NCBI GenBank assembly: GCA_903863255.1
Contig: CAIPBJ010000040.1
Location: 1-62,752 of the forward strand
Direction: 5' to 3'
DNA length: 62,752 bases
Source of the DNA: an uncultured Methylophilaceae bacterium
GTDB lineage: Bacteria > Pseudomonadota > Gammaproteobacteria > Burkholderiales > Methylophilaceae
Position 1 is the first letter of the stretch. Each line of letters starts with the position of its first letter. A model generated the notes under the pieces. It had not been told where the DNA came from, did not search any database, and saw only the letters and a program-made list of their open reading frames with translations. The translations under genes were made by a program, and so were the position numbers. Of this stretch, positions 1 through 10,839 are shown one piece after another.

Positions 1-60
1 GTGACTCGCAGCACCGCCAGCAAGTGTAAGTAGTTATATAGTTAACTATTTTATTCAAGG

Positions 61-86
61 AAGTCCCGCCGCGTGCGGGACTTTTT
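61..86 (+). terminator. Rho-independent terminator of an upstream gene
   Basis: A perfect 9-bp stem (AAGTCCCGC / GCGGGACTT) with a 5-base loop runs straight into a T run. It probably ends a plus-strand gene or RNA whose 3' end lies in the first 60 bases. Two frames there stop at about 29-33, so I cannot say which gene it is. The structure is seen directly; the assignment is inference. Confidence 0.8.
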
Positions 87-198
87 GCTTTTTATGGGCC
101 CCTAACAAGGGCGATTCAATGAAGTTATCCAGCGTGTTTGATTGTAATCAGATATCGAATTCTCTTGAATGAAAACGCCTTATAATTCCACGAACCAG

Positions 199-642
199 TC
201 AGCGTCTTTTTTTCATTTCATTTTTCTGTTCTGTCTTAAGCAGTCTTGAAATGAATCCGATCTTTTCAGTTAAGGTCATAATTAGGGTGTCAAAGGTAAT
301 AAGTCCAACAAGTTCATCCTTGTCAGATATCACGGGTAGGGACCTAATGCCTTTTCTTGCCATAATATTTAACGCATCAAAGAAATCGAAATTATCTTTC
401 ACTACCTCTAAATTATTCACCATAATGTCCCCCACAGTAATGACATTTGAGTCAAGTCCGGTAGCAACGAGCTCAACCACAATATCTCGATCGGTTACAA
501 TGCCTATGGCCTTCTTTTTGTCTTCGGATACGACGATGACCTGACCGACATGAAATTGACGCATTAGCTTGGCCGCTTCTAAAATCGTTGTTTCTTTTAA
601 GACAGTTATTATGTTGTGATTTTCAACATTGCTAATTGACAT
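199..642 (-). CDS. Tandem CBS-domain protein
   Basis: A 147-residue stand-alone protein with two CBS repeats, about residues 10-62 (ending GIVTDRDI) and 75-128 (ending GLITFDTL). A CBS pair usually binds adenosine nucleotides and senses energy state. No enzyme or transporter domain is attached, so its partner is unknown. The C-terminus is basic (KKRR). The start is backed by a strong GGAGGT site a few bases upstream. It lies just downstream of the DksA-like gene on the same strand and may be co-transcribed with it. The fold is clear; the cellular role is not. Confidence 0.85.
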   Translation of the reverse strand: MSISNVENHNIITVLKETTILEAAKLMRQFHVGQVIVVSEDKKKAIGIVTDRDIVVELVATGLDSNVITVGDIMVNNLEVVKDNFDFFDALNIMARKGIRSLPVISDKDELVGLITFDTLIMTLTEKIGFISRLLKTEQKNEMKKRR

Positions 643-675
643 AATGACCTCCGTATTTTCGTATTGTTTCTTTCA

Positions 676-1065
676 TTAGTATGATCTGTTCTTCAGGTCC
701 AAGTTAACCTTCTCATACTCCTCCTGACACTTAAGGCACAAAGTAGCTTCTGGTTGGGCAGTAATTCTTTTAAATGGGATTGGTTCGCTGCATACCTTAC
801 AAATTCCAAAGTCATCATGCTTGATTCTTGTGAGAGCATCCTCAATTTTTTGCAATTCATCACAATCAATTTTAATCTGGGCAATTTCGGTATCATTCAA
901 AAGATCTGCTTCTGCAAGGTTAGCCTCTTCATTATTATGATTTGCAAAGCCAATCGACTTACCATCAGAATGATGCAGTCGTTCGTTTATTACCTTTAAT
1001 AAGGCTTCCCGTTTATTTCTTAGATTAAGTTCAATTGTATTTATTTGATCAGGTCCTAAGTTCAT
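676..1065 (-). CDS. DksA/TraR-family zinc-finger protein
   Basis: A 129-residue protein with a C-terminal four-cysteine zinc finger (CKVC and CLKC pairs, about residues 96-118) of the DksA/TraR type. The N-terminal half is charged and helical, as in the coiled-coil finger that enters the RNA polymerase secondary channel. DksA proteins modulate initiation together with ppGpp. This one is shorter than canonical DksA (about 150 residues), so it may be a paralogue rather than the housekeeping protein. AAGGAG lies just before the ATG. It is divergent from the outer-membrane protein gene and about 33 bp from the CBS gene. Confidence 0.85.
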   Translation of the reverse strand: MNLGPDQINTIELNLRNKREALLKVINERLHHSDGKSIGFANHNNEEANLAEADLLNDTEIAQIKIDCDELQKIEDALTRIKHDDFGICKVCSEPIPFKRITAQPEATLCLKCQEEYEKVNLDLKNRSY

Positions 1066-1416
1066 ATTAACTCCTTTTAATAAGATGCTTCCTACAATTA
1101 GCTTGATGACCTATTGATTCTGACATTAATAAATTATGCAAACCTTGCGTTAAGTCAAAGTATTCAAAAGAGAATTCTTCTGATCAGGTGTAAAATCTCA
1201 TTCAAGCGGGCCTTTAACTATGAATGCGGAAAAGTTGATGTGCTGCTCTTTGATTCGGTTTAGTATTGGATTTAATCGCTAGAACCTTGATCACAATAAT
1301 CAAAGACACAGAACCAACAAATGATTCATTTAGGTGAATTCTTTATTGATTGGCTAAATTAATTTATTGATCTACCGTTAATAGTAATTAACTTTCACAA
1401 CGTCAGGATTAAGCAA
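1066..1416. other. Intergenic region between divergent genes
   Basis: About 350 AT-rich bases between the DksA-like gene and the outer-membrane protein gene. It must hold both promoters. I see no RNA gene, no clear terminator and no convincing ORF. The plus-strand gene is preceded by a weak AGGA-type site. Confidence 0.5.
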
Positions 1417-2343
1417 ATGAAAATAGTAAAATTAATGATAACGCTTGAAATTCTTTTAGGTGGTCTTATTTTTTCAACATTCGCTTTATCTGATGAAGTA
1501 AATGTTTCAAACGTTGATAATTCAGCTCCCGTTACATCAGAGGCTAGCCAAAATCCGACATGGAGTTTCCCGTCCAGCGTTGCCTTGGTAAGCGATTATA
1601 TCTGGCGTGGCCAAAGTCAAACCTGGGGAAATCCTGCATTACAGGCAGGGATAGAGATAGATCATTCCAGTGGATTGTATTTGGGTCTTTGGGGGTCTAA
1701 TGTTTCAAGTCATTGGCTTCCAAACGCTAATCTGGAGACGGACTGGTCGATAGGTTACCGTAATACTATCTTTAAGGATTTTAAATACGACATTGGTGGG
1801 GTTTATGTTTTTTATCCGGATGGAAATTTTAGTAAAGTACCAGTTTTTAAATATGCCCATTCCAGATTAGATACATTGGAGATATATGGAAGCATCTCAT
1901 GGCAATGGTTATCCTTAAAAGCAGGGTTTAATCCAACTCAGTTCTATGGATGGAATCCGAATAACTCAGGCGGGCCTGGTGTGGGGGCAAATAGTCCAAG
2001 TTTTCCTGGCGATTTGAATGCGGGTGTAATTCATGAAGGAAATACTAGATGGTCGCATTATTTGCAGGCAGATGTGAGCTACGACATGTCAGGAATTTTT
2101 AATGGGTTTAATATTTCTGGAGAGATAGGCCATCAGTATATAGAGGACAGTACTGGCTTAGATTGGACATGGTACAAGATTGGGATTACACGGTCTTTTG
2201 ATTATGGTATTGCTGTCAATGCATTTTTGACGGGTACATCGGGTTCAAGTGCCTTCAACGGATTCCCGTCTTTTGATAATGCAAATGACGTTTCAAATGT
2301 GGACAAAACGAAGTTAGTATTTGGTATTACTAAGAGTTTTTAA
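1417..2343 (+). CDS. TorF-family putative outer-membrane porin
   Basis: A 308-residue exported protein. Residues 1-25 form a signal peptide (basic start, hydrophobic stretch, cleavage near residue 25). From about residue 48 there is the hallmark SDYIWRGQSQT segment of the proteobacterial TorF-type beta-barrel family, then alternating aromatic strands ending in a C-terminal Phe (KSF), the usual outer-membrane assembly signal. It is likely a beta-barrel channel; the substrate is unknown. It stands alone on the plus strand, facing the leftward signalling cluster. Confidence 0.75.
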   Translation: MKIVKLMITLEILLGGLIFSTFALSDEVNVSNVDNSAPVTSEASQNPTWSFPSSVALVSDYIWRGQSQTWGNPALQAGIEIDHSSGLYLGLWGSNVSSHWLPNANLETDWSIGYRNTIFKDFKYDIGGVYVFYPDGNFSKVPVFKYAHSRLDTLEIYGSISWQWLSLKAGFNPTQFYGWNPNNSGGPGVGANSPSFPGDLNAGVIHEGNTRWSHYLQADVSYDMSGIFNGFNISGEIGHQYIEDSTGLDWTWYKIGITRSFDYGIAVNAFLTGTSGSSAFNGFPSFDNANDVSNVDKTKLVFGITKSF

Positions 2344-2410
2344 GTATAACCCTTAGCAATGCTCTACTATCTAGGTGTTGAATACTATTTTGTGAATAAT
2401 TTGTCTGATT

Positions 2411-5400
2411 TCAGATATGTTTCTCAAGGGTTTTATACATTGTTTCAACGTCGATAGGTTTTGCAATGAAATCGTTCATCCCCACTTTAAAACAAAGGTC
2501 CTTTTCCTCTTTCATGGCATGTGCAGTCATTGCAATGATGGGTATTTCCAATAGTTTCAATTCATTTCGAATAATTGAAGTAGCCTCATGACCATCCATT
2601 TCGGGCATTTGTATATCCATTAGAACAAAGTCATATTTCAGATTCTTCTTAAGCATTTCAACCGCTTCTTTACCATGATTCGCAATGTCCACTTGAATAC
2701 CCACTTTTTCCAGCAATGCCATGGCCAGGACTTGATTCACTTTATTGTCCTCAACTAAAAGTGCTCGTTTAGTTAGCAATTTTTCATATTTATTCTGAGA
2801 TGCATTTGAAAGGTTCGATGAAGGGGCTTCAGTTTCCACGTTTTCCTTTAGTAAAACAGTAAAAGAAAACGTGCTTCCTTTATCCGGTTCACTTTCAACG
2901 TTTATCGTTCCACCCATAAGTTGAACCAATTGACGGCTAATTGCCAAACCCAGGCCGGTTCCACCGTAGTTGCGAGTAGTTGAATTGTCAGCTTGATTAA
3001 ATGCCATGAAGAGTTTGTCTTGTTGCTCTTCAGAAATGCCTATTCCGGTATCGGACACCGAAAAACCCAGTTTGACCGTATCATTGTCCTTATTGATAAA
3101 CTCGATTTTAACTTTGACATAACCTTGATTCGTGAATTTGATCCCATTGGAAATCAAATTGGTAATGATCTGGCGAAGCCTAAGGCTGTCACCATAATAG
3201 TTATCAGGAATACCTTCATTGACATCGAACGTAAGGTCGATCCCTTTGTCATGGGCAGCATTTTCCATGGACTCATATATCTCAGACATGACTTTACTCA
3301 GTTTGAAAGGTACTATCTCAAGCTTAAGTTTTCCAGCCTCATTTTTAGAGAAGTCGAGGATGTCATTGATAATCCCAAGAAGATTCTTTGAAGATTGGTT
3401 GACCTTACTTAAATAATCTCTAAGCCTCACGGGGTCGTCATCACTTAAACCTAGATGACTAAATCCTAATATAGCATTCATTGGGGTGCGAATTTCATGC
3501 GACATATTAGCAAGAAAATCCGATTTTGCCCGATTCGCTGCTTCAGCAGCATCTTTTGCCTTTAACAGTTTCTCTTCTGTGATCTTCTGAGTATTTAATG
3601 CGTTGTCTAAGTCATGTATTCGTTTCTCTAATTCAATGTTCGTGCTAGTGATAACCTTCCTGGCTTGATAAAGTCCCTCTCTTGCTCCATCCAGTCCATA
3701 TGCAGCATTCGCAATCTGCTCTTGGAGCATATTGAAACTGGAAGCCATCTCGCCAAGCTCGTCATTCGAATTGATGATGACAGGAAGATAATCAATTCTT
3801 GCATGTGCAAGTTCAAGCTTACCCTCGCCAAGTGCCAGCATCGCACGAGAAAAATCAAAAACAGTTCCCTTAGCCAGACGTTGAGCAGCTAATGAAACTT
3901 CTACTGCAGAATGAGCAATCATTCCAGGTAGAACAAGTCCAACGCTTATCGTTAATATAGCAACAGCGACAAAAATATCTTCAAGCGCCGTTATCAATGG
4001 CGCATGACTGGAAGGTACACTGCTTACCGCCATTAGGTAACCTAATCCGTCAAGCACCAGCACCAGTATCATTGCACCAGTTAGTTTAAGGTGAAGCGAT
4101 CCCTTAAGTCCCGGTAACCCTTGTTCAACTCGGTCATTATATTTTCTTAAGGCATACATCAAAGCACCTGAATAAGCAAAGGCAAGACCGATAATTACGG
4201 TAGGAAGTCCAAATTGCTGAAACCCTAATATGGCAGAAACGCCCCACATCCCAGCGGCTGCGAGTCCTAGATATATCATTGTGGTGGGTGCCCTATACGG
4301 ACGAACCAAATTTGGTTGGTCTTTCCTTAGAAGCCAAACTGCAACACTAGGCAAACAAACGCCGATCAAATAGGTAAAATTGGCCGCGGCAATCAGCCAG
4401 ATCGGATCACCAATAAGCAGTAAGCATATTGACATGCCTGAGGTGGTGACGGTGGCAATCCAAGGTACATCGAACTTGTTTCTTAGAATGAAGATCTTTG
4501 GTAATAAACCGTCTTCAGACAGCTGGGAAAGAACACGTGATGCCCCAGCCAAAGGCTGTAATGTGCCGTGAAACATATTAAACATCATGAACCATATGGC
4601 TGCTGCTTTTGCAGCACTTCCAAATAGCGGAGCAAAAGTTGGACCGAGCTCGAGTGCAAGGTCCTTTCCTAACGATTCAGGACCCAAGGCCCCCAACCAG
4701 ATAATGGGCAGGAAAATAAAATAAACTGCAGCCATGAATCCTGATCCCAAGACTGCTTTTGGTATTTCTTTTGATGGATTCCTTGTCTCCCCAACATGAC
4801 ACAGTGCGGCTTCGAATGCAGGGGCGGCAAATCCAATCAAATATAAACCAGCCATTAAACTGGTTATATCACCAAAAATACCCTGGAAAGGAGTGGTCAA
4901 GTGGAAGGTAGTGGCTTGATGCCAGTTAACTTGTCCGGATATTATTGGCAATAACCCTGATAGGAAAGCCAATGTTGCTGAAGTGAATGCAATTGGAAGG
5001 GCAAGCTTTGCGACCCACTTTACGCCAGAAAGATTAATTAAGGTAAAGGTAAGAACTAAGGTACAAGCAATTAGATTGATGGAAAGAGTAGGGAGGTACC
5101 ATTCGTGAATTGCTGAGGCAGAAAGGATAGCTGTCAACCCACATGTTGGAACCCAACCCCACCAATAACATACTCCGGTGAGATTCCCTAGAACCGGACT
5201 GTATGGACGAAAGGCTTCGGCACAGCTAGCTGAAATCCCCCCAACTTTATTGGGGAACATAAGCACCAGTTCAGTCCACCCAGGGGCTGCTGCATAACTT
5301 AATAGCAATCCAATAATTAGCAACGGAATGCAGGCGCTGCCTTGCCCTAATATGTCACCTTGACCGATGAAAAGTGCAGATAGAAGAAAAAGACTTTGAT

Positions 5401-5509
5401 TGCTTCCACCCATTGCCATGGCGGTTGTCCCTAACCAGCCTAACGTTCTTGGATGTTTTGGTGTTTCGGCGACATTCGTATCTTTAAATGTATTTTTCAT
5501 GTAGGGCAC
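2411..5509 (-). CDS. APC-permease / hybrid histidine kinase fusion
   Basis: A 1032-residue fusion. Residues about 20-465 form a 12-helix amino-acid/polyamine/organocation (APC) transporter-like domain, with two more helices at about 476-530. A HAMP-like linker and coiled coil follow (about 535-655), then a HisKA domain with phospho-acceptor His671 in [10 protein letters not shown], a HATPase domain (about 770-885, with DTGIGI and GGTGLGL) and a receiver domain with Asp965 in [11 protein letters not shown]. The architecture suggests a transporter-like sensor, similar in idea to CbrA, which uses an SLC5 domain instead. The ligand is unknown. It lies 74 bp downstream of the HD-GYP regulator on the same strand, suggesting a shared pathway. 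No output domain is attached. Confidence 0.85.
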   Translation of the reverse strand: MPYMKNTFKDTNVAETPKHPRTLGWLGTTAMAMGGSNQSLFLLSALFIGQGDILGQGSACIPLLIIGLLLSYAAAPGWTELVLMFPNKVGGISASCAEAFRPYSPVLGNLTGVCYWWGWVPTCGLTAILSASAIHEWYLPTLSINLIACTLVLTFTLINLSGVKWVAKLALPIAFTSATLAFLSGLLPIISGQVNWHQATTFHLTTPFQGIFGDITSLMAGLYLIGFAAPAFEAALCHVGETRNPSKEIPKAVLGSGFMAAVYFIFLPIIWLGALGPESLGKDLALELGPTFAPLFGSAAKAAAIWFMMFNMFHGTLQPLAGASRVLSQLSEDGLLPKIFILRNKFDVPWIATVTTSGMSICLLLIGDPIWLIAAANFTYLIGVCLPSVAVWLLRKDQPNLVRPYRAPTTMIYLGLAAAGMWGVSAILGFQQFGLPTVIIGLAFAYSGALMYALRKYNDRVEQGLPGLKGSLHLKLTGAMILVLVLDGLGYLMAVSSVPSSHAPLITALEDIFVAVAILTISVGLVLPGMIAHSAVEVSLAAQRLAKGTVFDFSRAMLALGEGKLELAHARIDYLPVIINSNDELGEMASSFNMLQEQIANAAYGLDGAREGLYQARKVITSTNIELEKRIHDLDNALNTQKITEEKLLKAKDAAEAANRAKSDFLANMSHEIRTPMNAILGFSHLGLSDDDPVRLRDYLSKVNQSSKNLLGIINDILDFSKNEAGKLKLEIVPFKLSKVMSEIYESMENAAHDKGIDLTFDVNEGIPDNYYGDSLRLRQIITNLISNGIKFTNQGYVKVKIEFINKDNDTVKLGFSVSDTGIGISEEQQDKLFMAFNQADNSTTRNYGGTGLGLAISRQLVQLMGGTINVESEPDKGSTFSFTVLLKENVETEAPSSNLSNASQNKYEKLLTKRALLVEDNKVNQVLAMALLEKVGIQVDIANHGKEAVEMLKKNLKYDFVLMDIQMPEMDGHEATSIIRNELKLLEIPIIAMTAHAMKEEKDLCFKVGMNDFIAKPIDVETMYKTLEKHI

Positions 5510-5582
5510 CTAAAATGAATATAAAATGATACAAATCAGTTAGATAGGCAATCGCTGTATGTATTAGTTACAACGACGGTTA

Positions 5583-6623
5583 TCAGTTAAAGTTGTCAGT
5601 GTACTTGTGCTTGATTTCAATGACATCCTGCCAATTCATAAAGAAAGCCTCGACACATTCAGGATCGAAATGTTTTCCACTTCCCTCCCTAATCAGCTCT
5701 ATGGCTTTTTCAATGCTCCATGCCGCTTTGTAAGGACGTTCCGATGTTAGCGCATCAAATACGTCAGCCAAGGCGCAAATTCGTCCGAACAGCGGTATTT
5801 GGGTGCCTTGGAGTCCCAATGGGTAACCGCTCCCGTCAAACTTCTCATGATGGGAATAAGCGATAACCTCTCCGGCTTTTATAAGTTCTAACTTGCTTCC
5901 TTCCAGCATCTTTTTACCAAACATCGGGTGCTGTTTCATTATTTCGAATTCATAACTGCTTAATTTTCCTGGCTTCAATAAAATATTGTCCGGGATTCCA
6001 ATTTTCCCAATGTCGTGCATAGGTGAAGCATTGATTATCAATTGCTGGTCTTCTATTGATAGACCTAGATTTTTTGCAATATGCCCGGCATAGTTTGCCA
6101 TTCTTAGAATGTGGAAGCCCGTTTCCGGATCCCGATATTCTGCGGCTCGGGACAATCTATAGATTACTTCCTGCTCAGTATGCTTAATCTGATCCGTAGC
6201 GAGTCTAACTTCGTTTTTTAGCCAATCGGCTTGGTTGCTTAGTTTCTTTTGAGCATCTCTTAGATTCAGTAGGTTTTTTACTCTTGCGGTAAGTTCAATT
6301 ACATCAATCGGCTTATTTAAAAAATCATTCGCAGATGCAAGCAGAGCCTGATGCCTAATTTCCGTTTCATAGTGTGCAGTAACAATAATGATCGGTATCG
6401 AAGCCGTGTTTTCAATTTCTCTGAATGCTTTTATGAATTGAATCCCGTCCATATCAGGCATCATGAAGTCAATTAGTATCAGATCTGGCTGATTTTCTTT
6501 ACACCACGCCAATGCCTCGAGTGGATTGCTAAATTCGACTGTAGTTACATTTTCAAGCTTATTTAAAATTACCGATAGCAAGATAATATTGGTTGCATGG
6601 TCATCTATGATAAGGATCTGCAA
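5583..6623 (-). CDS. Response regulator with HD-GYP phosphodiesterase output
   Basis: 346 residues. Residues 1-120 are a receiver domain with phospho-acceptor Asp52 (LIDFMMPDMDG) and Lys104 in LNKPID. Residues about 150-335 are an HD-GYP domain with the intact HDIGK motif (about residue 204) and HHEKFDGSGYP (about residue 258). HD-GYP proteins hydrolyse cyclic di-GMP, and all visible metal ligands are kept, so activity is expected. It starts 3 bp after the stop of the MHYT kinase gene, a strong sign of co-transcription, and that kinase is its most likely phosphodonor. The APC-kinase follows downstream. Confidence 0.9.
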   Translation of the reverse strand: MQILIIDDHATNIILLSVILNKLENVTTVEFSNPLEALAWCKENQPDLILIDFMMPDMDGIQFIKAFREIENTASIPIIIVTAHYETEIRHQALLASANDFLNKPIDVIELTARVKNLLNLRDAQKKLSNQADWLKNEVRLATDQIKHTEQEVIYRLSRAAEYRDPETGFHILRMANYAGHIAKNLGLSIEDQQLIINASPMHDIGKIGIPDNILLKPGKLSSYEFEIMKQHPMFGKKMLEGSKLELIKAGEVIAYSHHEKFDGSGYPLGLQGTQIPLFGRICALADVFDALTSERPYKAAWSIEKAIELIREGSGKHFDPECVEAFFMNWQDVIEIKHKYTDNFN

Positions 6624-6626
6624 GAT

Positions 6627-9600
6627 CTATTTACCTTCTAATGAAAGTTTGAATTCTTCGACATCCCTGAGACCCTTGATGGATGCAAGATACAGTTCAC
6701 TTGATTGGATGACGTTGGAATCTTTTCCTGAAAGCTCGATGCTCAAGCCTATGTGGCTCATCTTTTCAAGTCCAATATTTGCTGCCGATCCTTTTATCTG
6801 GTGACCGATAGCTTGAATTTCAGGGAAGTTTTCTTCGTTAATGGCTTTATTAAGTTTTCCAAGAAGCTCATGAACCGTTGAAACAAATAGTTCCAGAATA
6901 GTTTCTATGGATTTAGTGTCATCGCCAAAAAGCTCTTCTAATCTTGATTGATTAATCGTTGGAAGTGCTGTTTGTTTTACAGGATCAGTGGTCAATGTCG
7001 TTTCCTTATCAAGCCAAACCTTTAAGATTGCGTTTAATTCCTCTAATTTTACAGGCTTGGATAGATATCCATCCATCCCAGCTAAACTGCATTCTACACG
7101 ATGTCCTGCCATAGCATTGGCTGTCATGGCAATTATGGGCAGGTATCCCCCTTTGATTTTTTCTTCGACGCGTATTTTTCTTGTAGCCTCATATCCGTCC
7201 ATGACGGGCATTTGACAGTCCATTAAAACCAAATCGATCTTTTCAGATTTAAGAATACCCAGTGCTTCTTCACCATTGTTTGCCAGACTAACAGAATAAC
7301 CAAGTTTATTTAATTGATTTAAAGCGACTTTCTGGTTAATTATATTGTCATCAACCAATAATATCCTGGACATTATCGAAAAGTCATCTTGCTGAAATAC
7401 AATCTTTTGGCTATCAACTCGCGCATTGCCAGCTTCGACTATCTGTTTTTTCCGGTCAATGCAGAATAGGACTTCATCGAATAGAAAAGAAGGATCAATA
7501 TCCAATGACTCAGCGTGTTTAACGTAAGTGGATTCATCCCATGTTTTCTTATCCTTGTCGCAAATAACCAGGATTTGAACGTTGGGTTGTTTTTTTCTGA
7601 TGGCCTTAAATAGATCCTCTATCAAAATATTGCTCTCGTCTAAGGCAATAATACATAGATCATAACGGCTATGGCTCTCTATCTTGCTAACGAGCGATAG
7701 CTCCGTCTCGACAACATCCAGTTTGATTTTCCAGAGATCCATATTGTTGATAATCGTTCTTTTCATCAGAGATTCTGAAGCAAGAAGGATCGCGCTGGTT
7801 TCTGTTAGTTGATTATTGAGTATTTCATCTTTAATCAGGTTTTCATATTCAAGATCCAGCTCAAACCAAAAAGTGGATCCTTGTCCTATTTGACTTTGGA
7901 CCCCTATTGAACCTCCCATTGCTTCGACTAGACGCTTACATATTGTTAAACCAAGTCCGGTGCCTCCGTATTTGCGCGTGACAGAACCATCTATTTGAGT
8001 AAATGGCTGGAATAATTTCTTTAAGGAATCTTCTGAAATACCAATTCCGGTATCCTGAATCTCGATTCTCAACCTAAATCGATCTGCATCAAAATTATCA
8101 GCATAGGCAGTTAACTCGATACTTCCCCTCTCTGTAAACTTGATGGCATTACTTAACAAATTTAATATGACTTGTCTAATCCGGGATGCATCGCCTTTGA
8201 TAATGTCTGGGATAGACTGACTGACATTTGTGCTCAAAGCCAGATCGTATTTCTTTGCATTCATTGAAAGAAGATCCACGCAACCTTTGATAGTTTCTTT
8301 TAGGTTAAAGTCCTGATTGAGAATTTCAAGTTGACCGGCCTCAATTTTAGAGAAGTCTAGAATGTCGTTTATTATTTCAAGCAGGTTGTTCGACGAGTCT
8401 TTGAGAATTGTCGCAAATTCTTTTTGCTGGTCATCAAGCTCTGATTCGATAAGCAGATCAATCATTCCAACGATAGCATTCATTGGCGTCCTGACTTCAT
8501 GGCTCATCATGGACAAGAACTCGGATTTTAATCGATTTGCATTCTCTGCCGTCTCCTTGGATTTTTTCAAGTCTGTCACATCATAGAACCAACCTAGTAC
8601 AGCATTTTCGCCTTCAAACTCAATATTGAAATATGACGCGAGGGTCCAAACTGTCTCATTCCGCGAACTTTTCAGTTTCACCAGACGATTCTTTATTTGT
8701 TCATTTTGACGGAGCAGCTCATAAATTTGAGTGAATTCTTCAGGATCCTCGTAAAAGGATTGTGGCGATGAATTTAAAATGTCATCTTCATTGCTCGAAA
8801 GCATGCTGATATAGCTTTGATTCGCAAAAACGATACGGTTAGTAATTTTTGACTGGATTCGAACCGATATTGGACTTATTTCCAATAATTCTCTCATTCG
8901 ACTCGCACGTTGTATCAAGTTGTTTTCAATTGACTTTTGATTATGAATATTACGGAAGATCACCACGTTTCCCGAGACTTCACTCCCTGTAAACAATGGA
9001 GATACACTCATCGCGATATTTATTCGCTCCCCTGACTTATCGATAAACAACTCTTCACTTGATTCTATACACCTTCCAGAAGTTAGAGATTTATATTCAA
9101 TTGAGTCATGCAAAGAGATACTTGAACCGTCGTGCCTTTCATAATGAATTAATTGCCTGATGTTCCTTCCTGAGATTTCGTTAAATCTCCATCCTAGAAT
9201 CTTTTCTGCTTCAGCGTTCATGAAAATGACTTTCCCATCTGCATCAACAGCATATAAACCTTCGCTAATTGAATCTGCGATTCTTCTGATGAGCGCCTCT
9301 TTATTTTGGATGGCGTTCTCAACCATTCTTCTCTGGTTAATGTTAAGTATGGATAGTGTGAAACCATTCTTCTTCCCGTTGGAACTTACCATAGGCCTAA
9401 TCTGAACATGTGCCCAGAATTCCGTACCTAGATTATTCGTTAACAGTTCATCATTTTCGTATTTGAAATCTTTGACTGCCAGCAATAACGGTTTAACTAA
9501 ATCAATTTCATTCACTCTATTATTGCTTGAAAAAAGGGTTGAGAATTTTTGCCCAACAAGCTCTTCCGCTGAATAACCCAGCATTCGCTCTGTGGTTTTG

Positions 9601-10463
9601 TTCCATGTCTTAATCAGGCCATTTAAGTCAAGTCTTAGAACGGCAAAATCATCTATATTGTCATAGAGTTGAGAAAATTGACGCTGATCTTCAAGCTTTG
9701 ATAGCCAGCTTCTGATTTTGAAATAAATATTCACCAAAAATAATGAAGAAAGGCAAGCTACCCCGACAAGAATCAAAAAGTTGATTAAGACTCGGTCATT
9801 GTTTGGAATGGAGTTGCCGGAGTACTCGGTCCCTTCTTTTAAGAAAAAACTTGCTGCCATCGCTATGTAATGCATGCATGAGATGCTGACCCCTAAGATG
9901 GTTGCGGCAAGAAGAGTAAATTTTCTTCGGTGATCATTAATTTTAGAAGCCAATCCAAGTCCGATATATCCCAATAGAATTCCCGAACCGACCGAAATCA
10001 TGAAAAGATGGCTGTTGTAAATGATTTGTCCAGGAATATTCATTGCCCTGGTTCCTAAATAGTGGGTGAAGGCGACACCTATTCCCAACGTGAAGCTGCT
10101 GGTAAAGATATTAAAGTTACTGGCATCCTTTTTATTGATGAAATCAATTGCGATCGCACTAGATAGTGCGGCAGGTATGATTGATAGCATCAGGTATCTT
10201 GTATCATAATTGACTGAGCAGGGGAGTTTATAAGCCAGCATGCCTATGAAATGTGTCGACCAAATTCCAGCTCCCATTGTCAATGCGCTCAATATCAGCC
10301 AAAGCGGTTTCCCATACCTGCTATTCGTCATTTGGATTGATTGAGAAAAGGCTATTGCAGTATATGAATAGGCAATAGCAACAAGAATAGATAAAACTAC
10401 GACAAATGGGTTGTAATATCCAATGTATAGAAGTTGATGTGCCGGGGATGCGTTTTGGAACAT
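6627..10463 (-). CDS. MHYT-PAS hybrid histidine kinase with Hpt domain
   Basis: A 1278-residue phosphorelay protein. The N-terminal seven-helix MHYT domain (about 15-250) has the repeated His motifs THFIGM, THYLGT and MHYIAM, thought to bind copper and sense O2, CO or NO. Three PAS domains follow (about 265-385, 390-510, 515-635), then HisKA with His655 (MSHEVRTPMN), HATPase (about 760-880), a degenerate receiver (about 895-1010, no canonical LxMDxxMP), an intact receiver with Asp1082 (LMDCQMPVMDG) and an Hpt domain with His1221 (IGHQIKGSA). It is the first gene of the leftward signalling cluster and lies 3 bp upstream of the HD-GYP regulator. Its Hpt could pass phosphate to that regulator (inference). 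Confidence 0.9.
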   Translation of the reverse strand: MFQNASPAHQLLYIGYYNPFVVVLSILVAIAYSYTAIAFSQSIQMTNSRYGKPLWLILSALTMGAGIWSTHFIGMLAYKLPCSVNYDTRYLMLSIIPAALSSAIAIDFINKKDASNFNIFTSSFTLGIGVAFTHYLGTRAMNIPGQIIYNSHLFMISVGSGILLGYIGLGLASKINDHRRKFTLLAATILGVSISCMHYIAMAASFFLKEGTEYSGNSIPNNDRVLINFLILVGVACLSSLFLVNIYFKIRSWLSKLEDQRQFSQLYDNIDDFAVLRLDLNGLIKTWNKTTERMLGYSAEELVGQKFSTLFSSNNRVNEIDLVKPLLLAVKDFKYENDELLTNNLGTEFWAHVQIRPMVSSNGKKNGFTLSILNINQRRMVENAIQNKEALIRRIADSISEGLYAVDADGKVIFMNAEAEKILGWRFNEISGRNIRQLIHYERHDGSSISLHDSIEYKSLTSGRCIESSEELFIDKSGERINIAMSVSPLFTGSEVSGNVVIFRNIHNQKSIENNLIQRASRMRELLEISPISVRIQSKITNRIVFANQSYISMLSSNEDDILNSSPQSFYEDPEEFTQIYELLRQNEQIKNRLVKLKSSRNETVWTLASYFNIEFEGENAVLGWFYDVTDLKKSKETAENANRLKSEFLSMMSHEVRTPMNAIVGMIDLLIESELDDQQKEFATILKDSSNNLLEIINDILDFSKIEAGQLEILNQDFNLKETIKGCVDLLSMNAKKYDLALSTNVSQSIPDIIKGDASRIRQVILNLLSNAIKFTERGSIELTAYADNFDADRFRLRIEIQDTGIGISEDSLKKLFQPFTQIDGSVTRKYGGTGLGLTICKRLVEAMGGSIGVQSQIGQGSTFWFELDLEYENLIKDEILNNQLTETSAILLASESLMKRTIINNMDLWKIKLDVVETELSLVSKIESHSRYDLCIIALDESNILIEDLFKAIRKKQPNVQILVICDKDKKTWDESTYVKHAESLDIDPSFLFDEVLFCIDRKKQIVEAGNARVDSQKIVFQQDDFSIMSRILLVDDNIINQKVALNQLNKLGYSVSLANNGEEALGILKSEKIDLVLMDCQMPVMDGYEATRKIRVEEKIKGGYLPIIAMTANAMAGHRVECSLAGMDGYLSKPVKLEELNAILKVWLDKETTLTTDPVKQTALPTINQSRLEELFGDDTKSIETILELFVSTVHELLGKLNKAINEENFPEIQAIGHQIKGSAANIGLEKMSHIGLSIELSGKDSNVIQSSELYLASIKGLRDVEEFKLSLEGK

Positions 10464-10839
10464 GCAATTTTCTCGATTAGCAATAAAGGTTGGTCATATT
10501 TATTTAGATTCAAATTGAAAATTTAAATTAATTTCCAGGCCAAGTTCTTATTAGTAAAATAATTTAACCGTGCTGATTGGCCTTATTATTTATATCAGAT
10601 CAGGGATAATTTCAATCCAGGAACACAGTAACTTTTGTTGCGTTATTTCAAAAATCAGATTCATTTTGGACTAAAATCGAGCTCAATTGAACTTTATATT
10701 CTCAAAACCCGTCATTTACATTCATAACGTGTCAAGGTATAGATGACTGTGGTATATTTACCGGTTTTCAAAATAATCGAATCTAGTTAGCGACCTGTTT
10801 TTGATAGGTGTATTGTTTAAATCTGAGGAAGTGTGAGTT
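10464..10839. other. Intergenic region between divergent MHYT kinase and ppiD
   Basis: About 375 AT-rich bases that should contain both promoters. GAGGAAGTG before the ppiD ATG is a good ribosome site. I see no RNA gene, terminator or small ORF that I would defend. Confidence 0.5.

Noticed and set aside
9800-10463. Separate MHYT gene
   Set aside because: The MHYT domain is in frame with the PAS-kinase part, with no stop or start between them.
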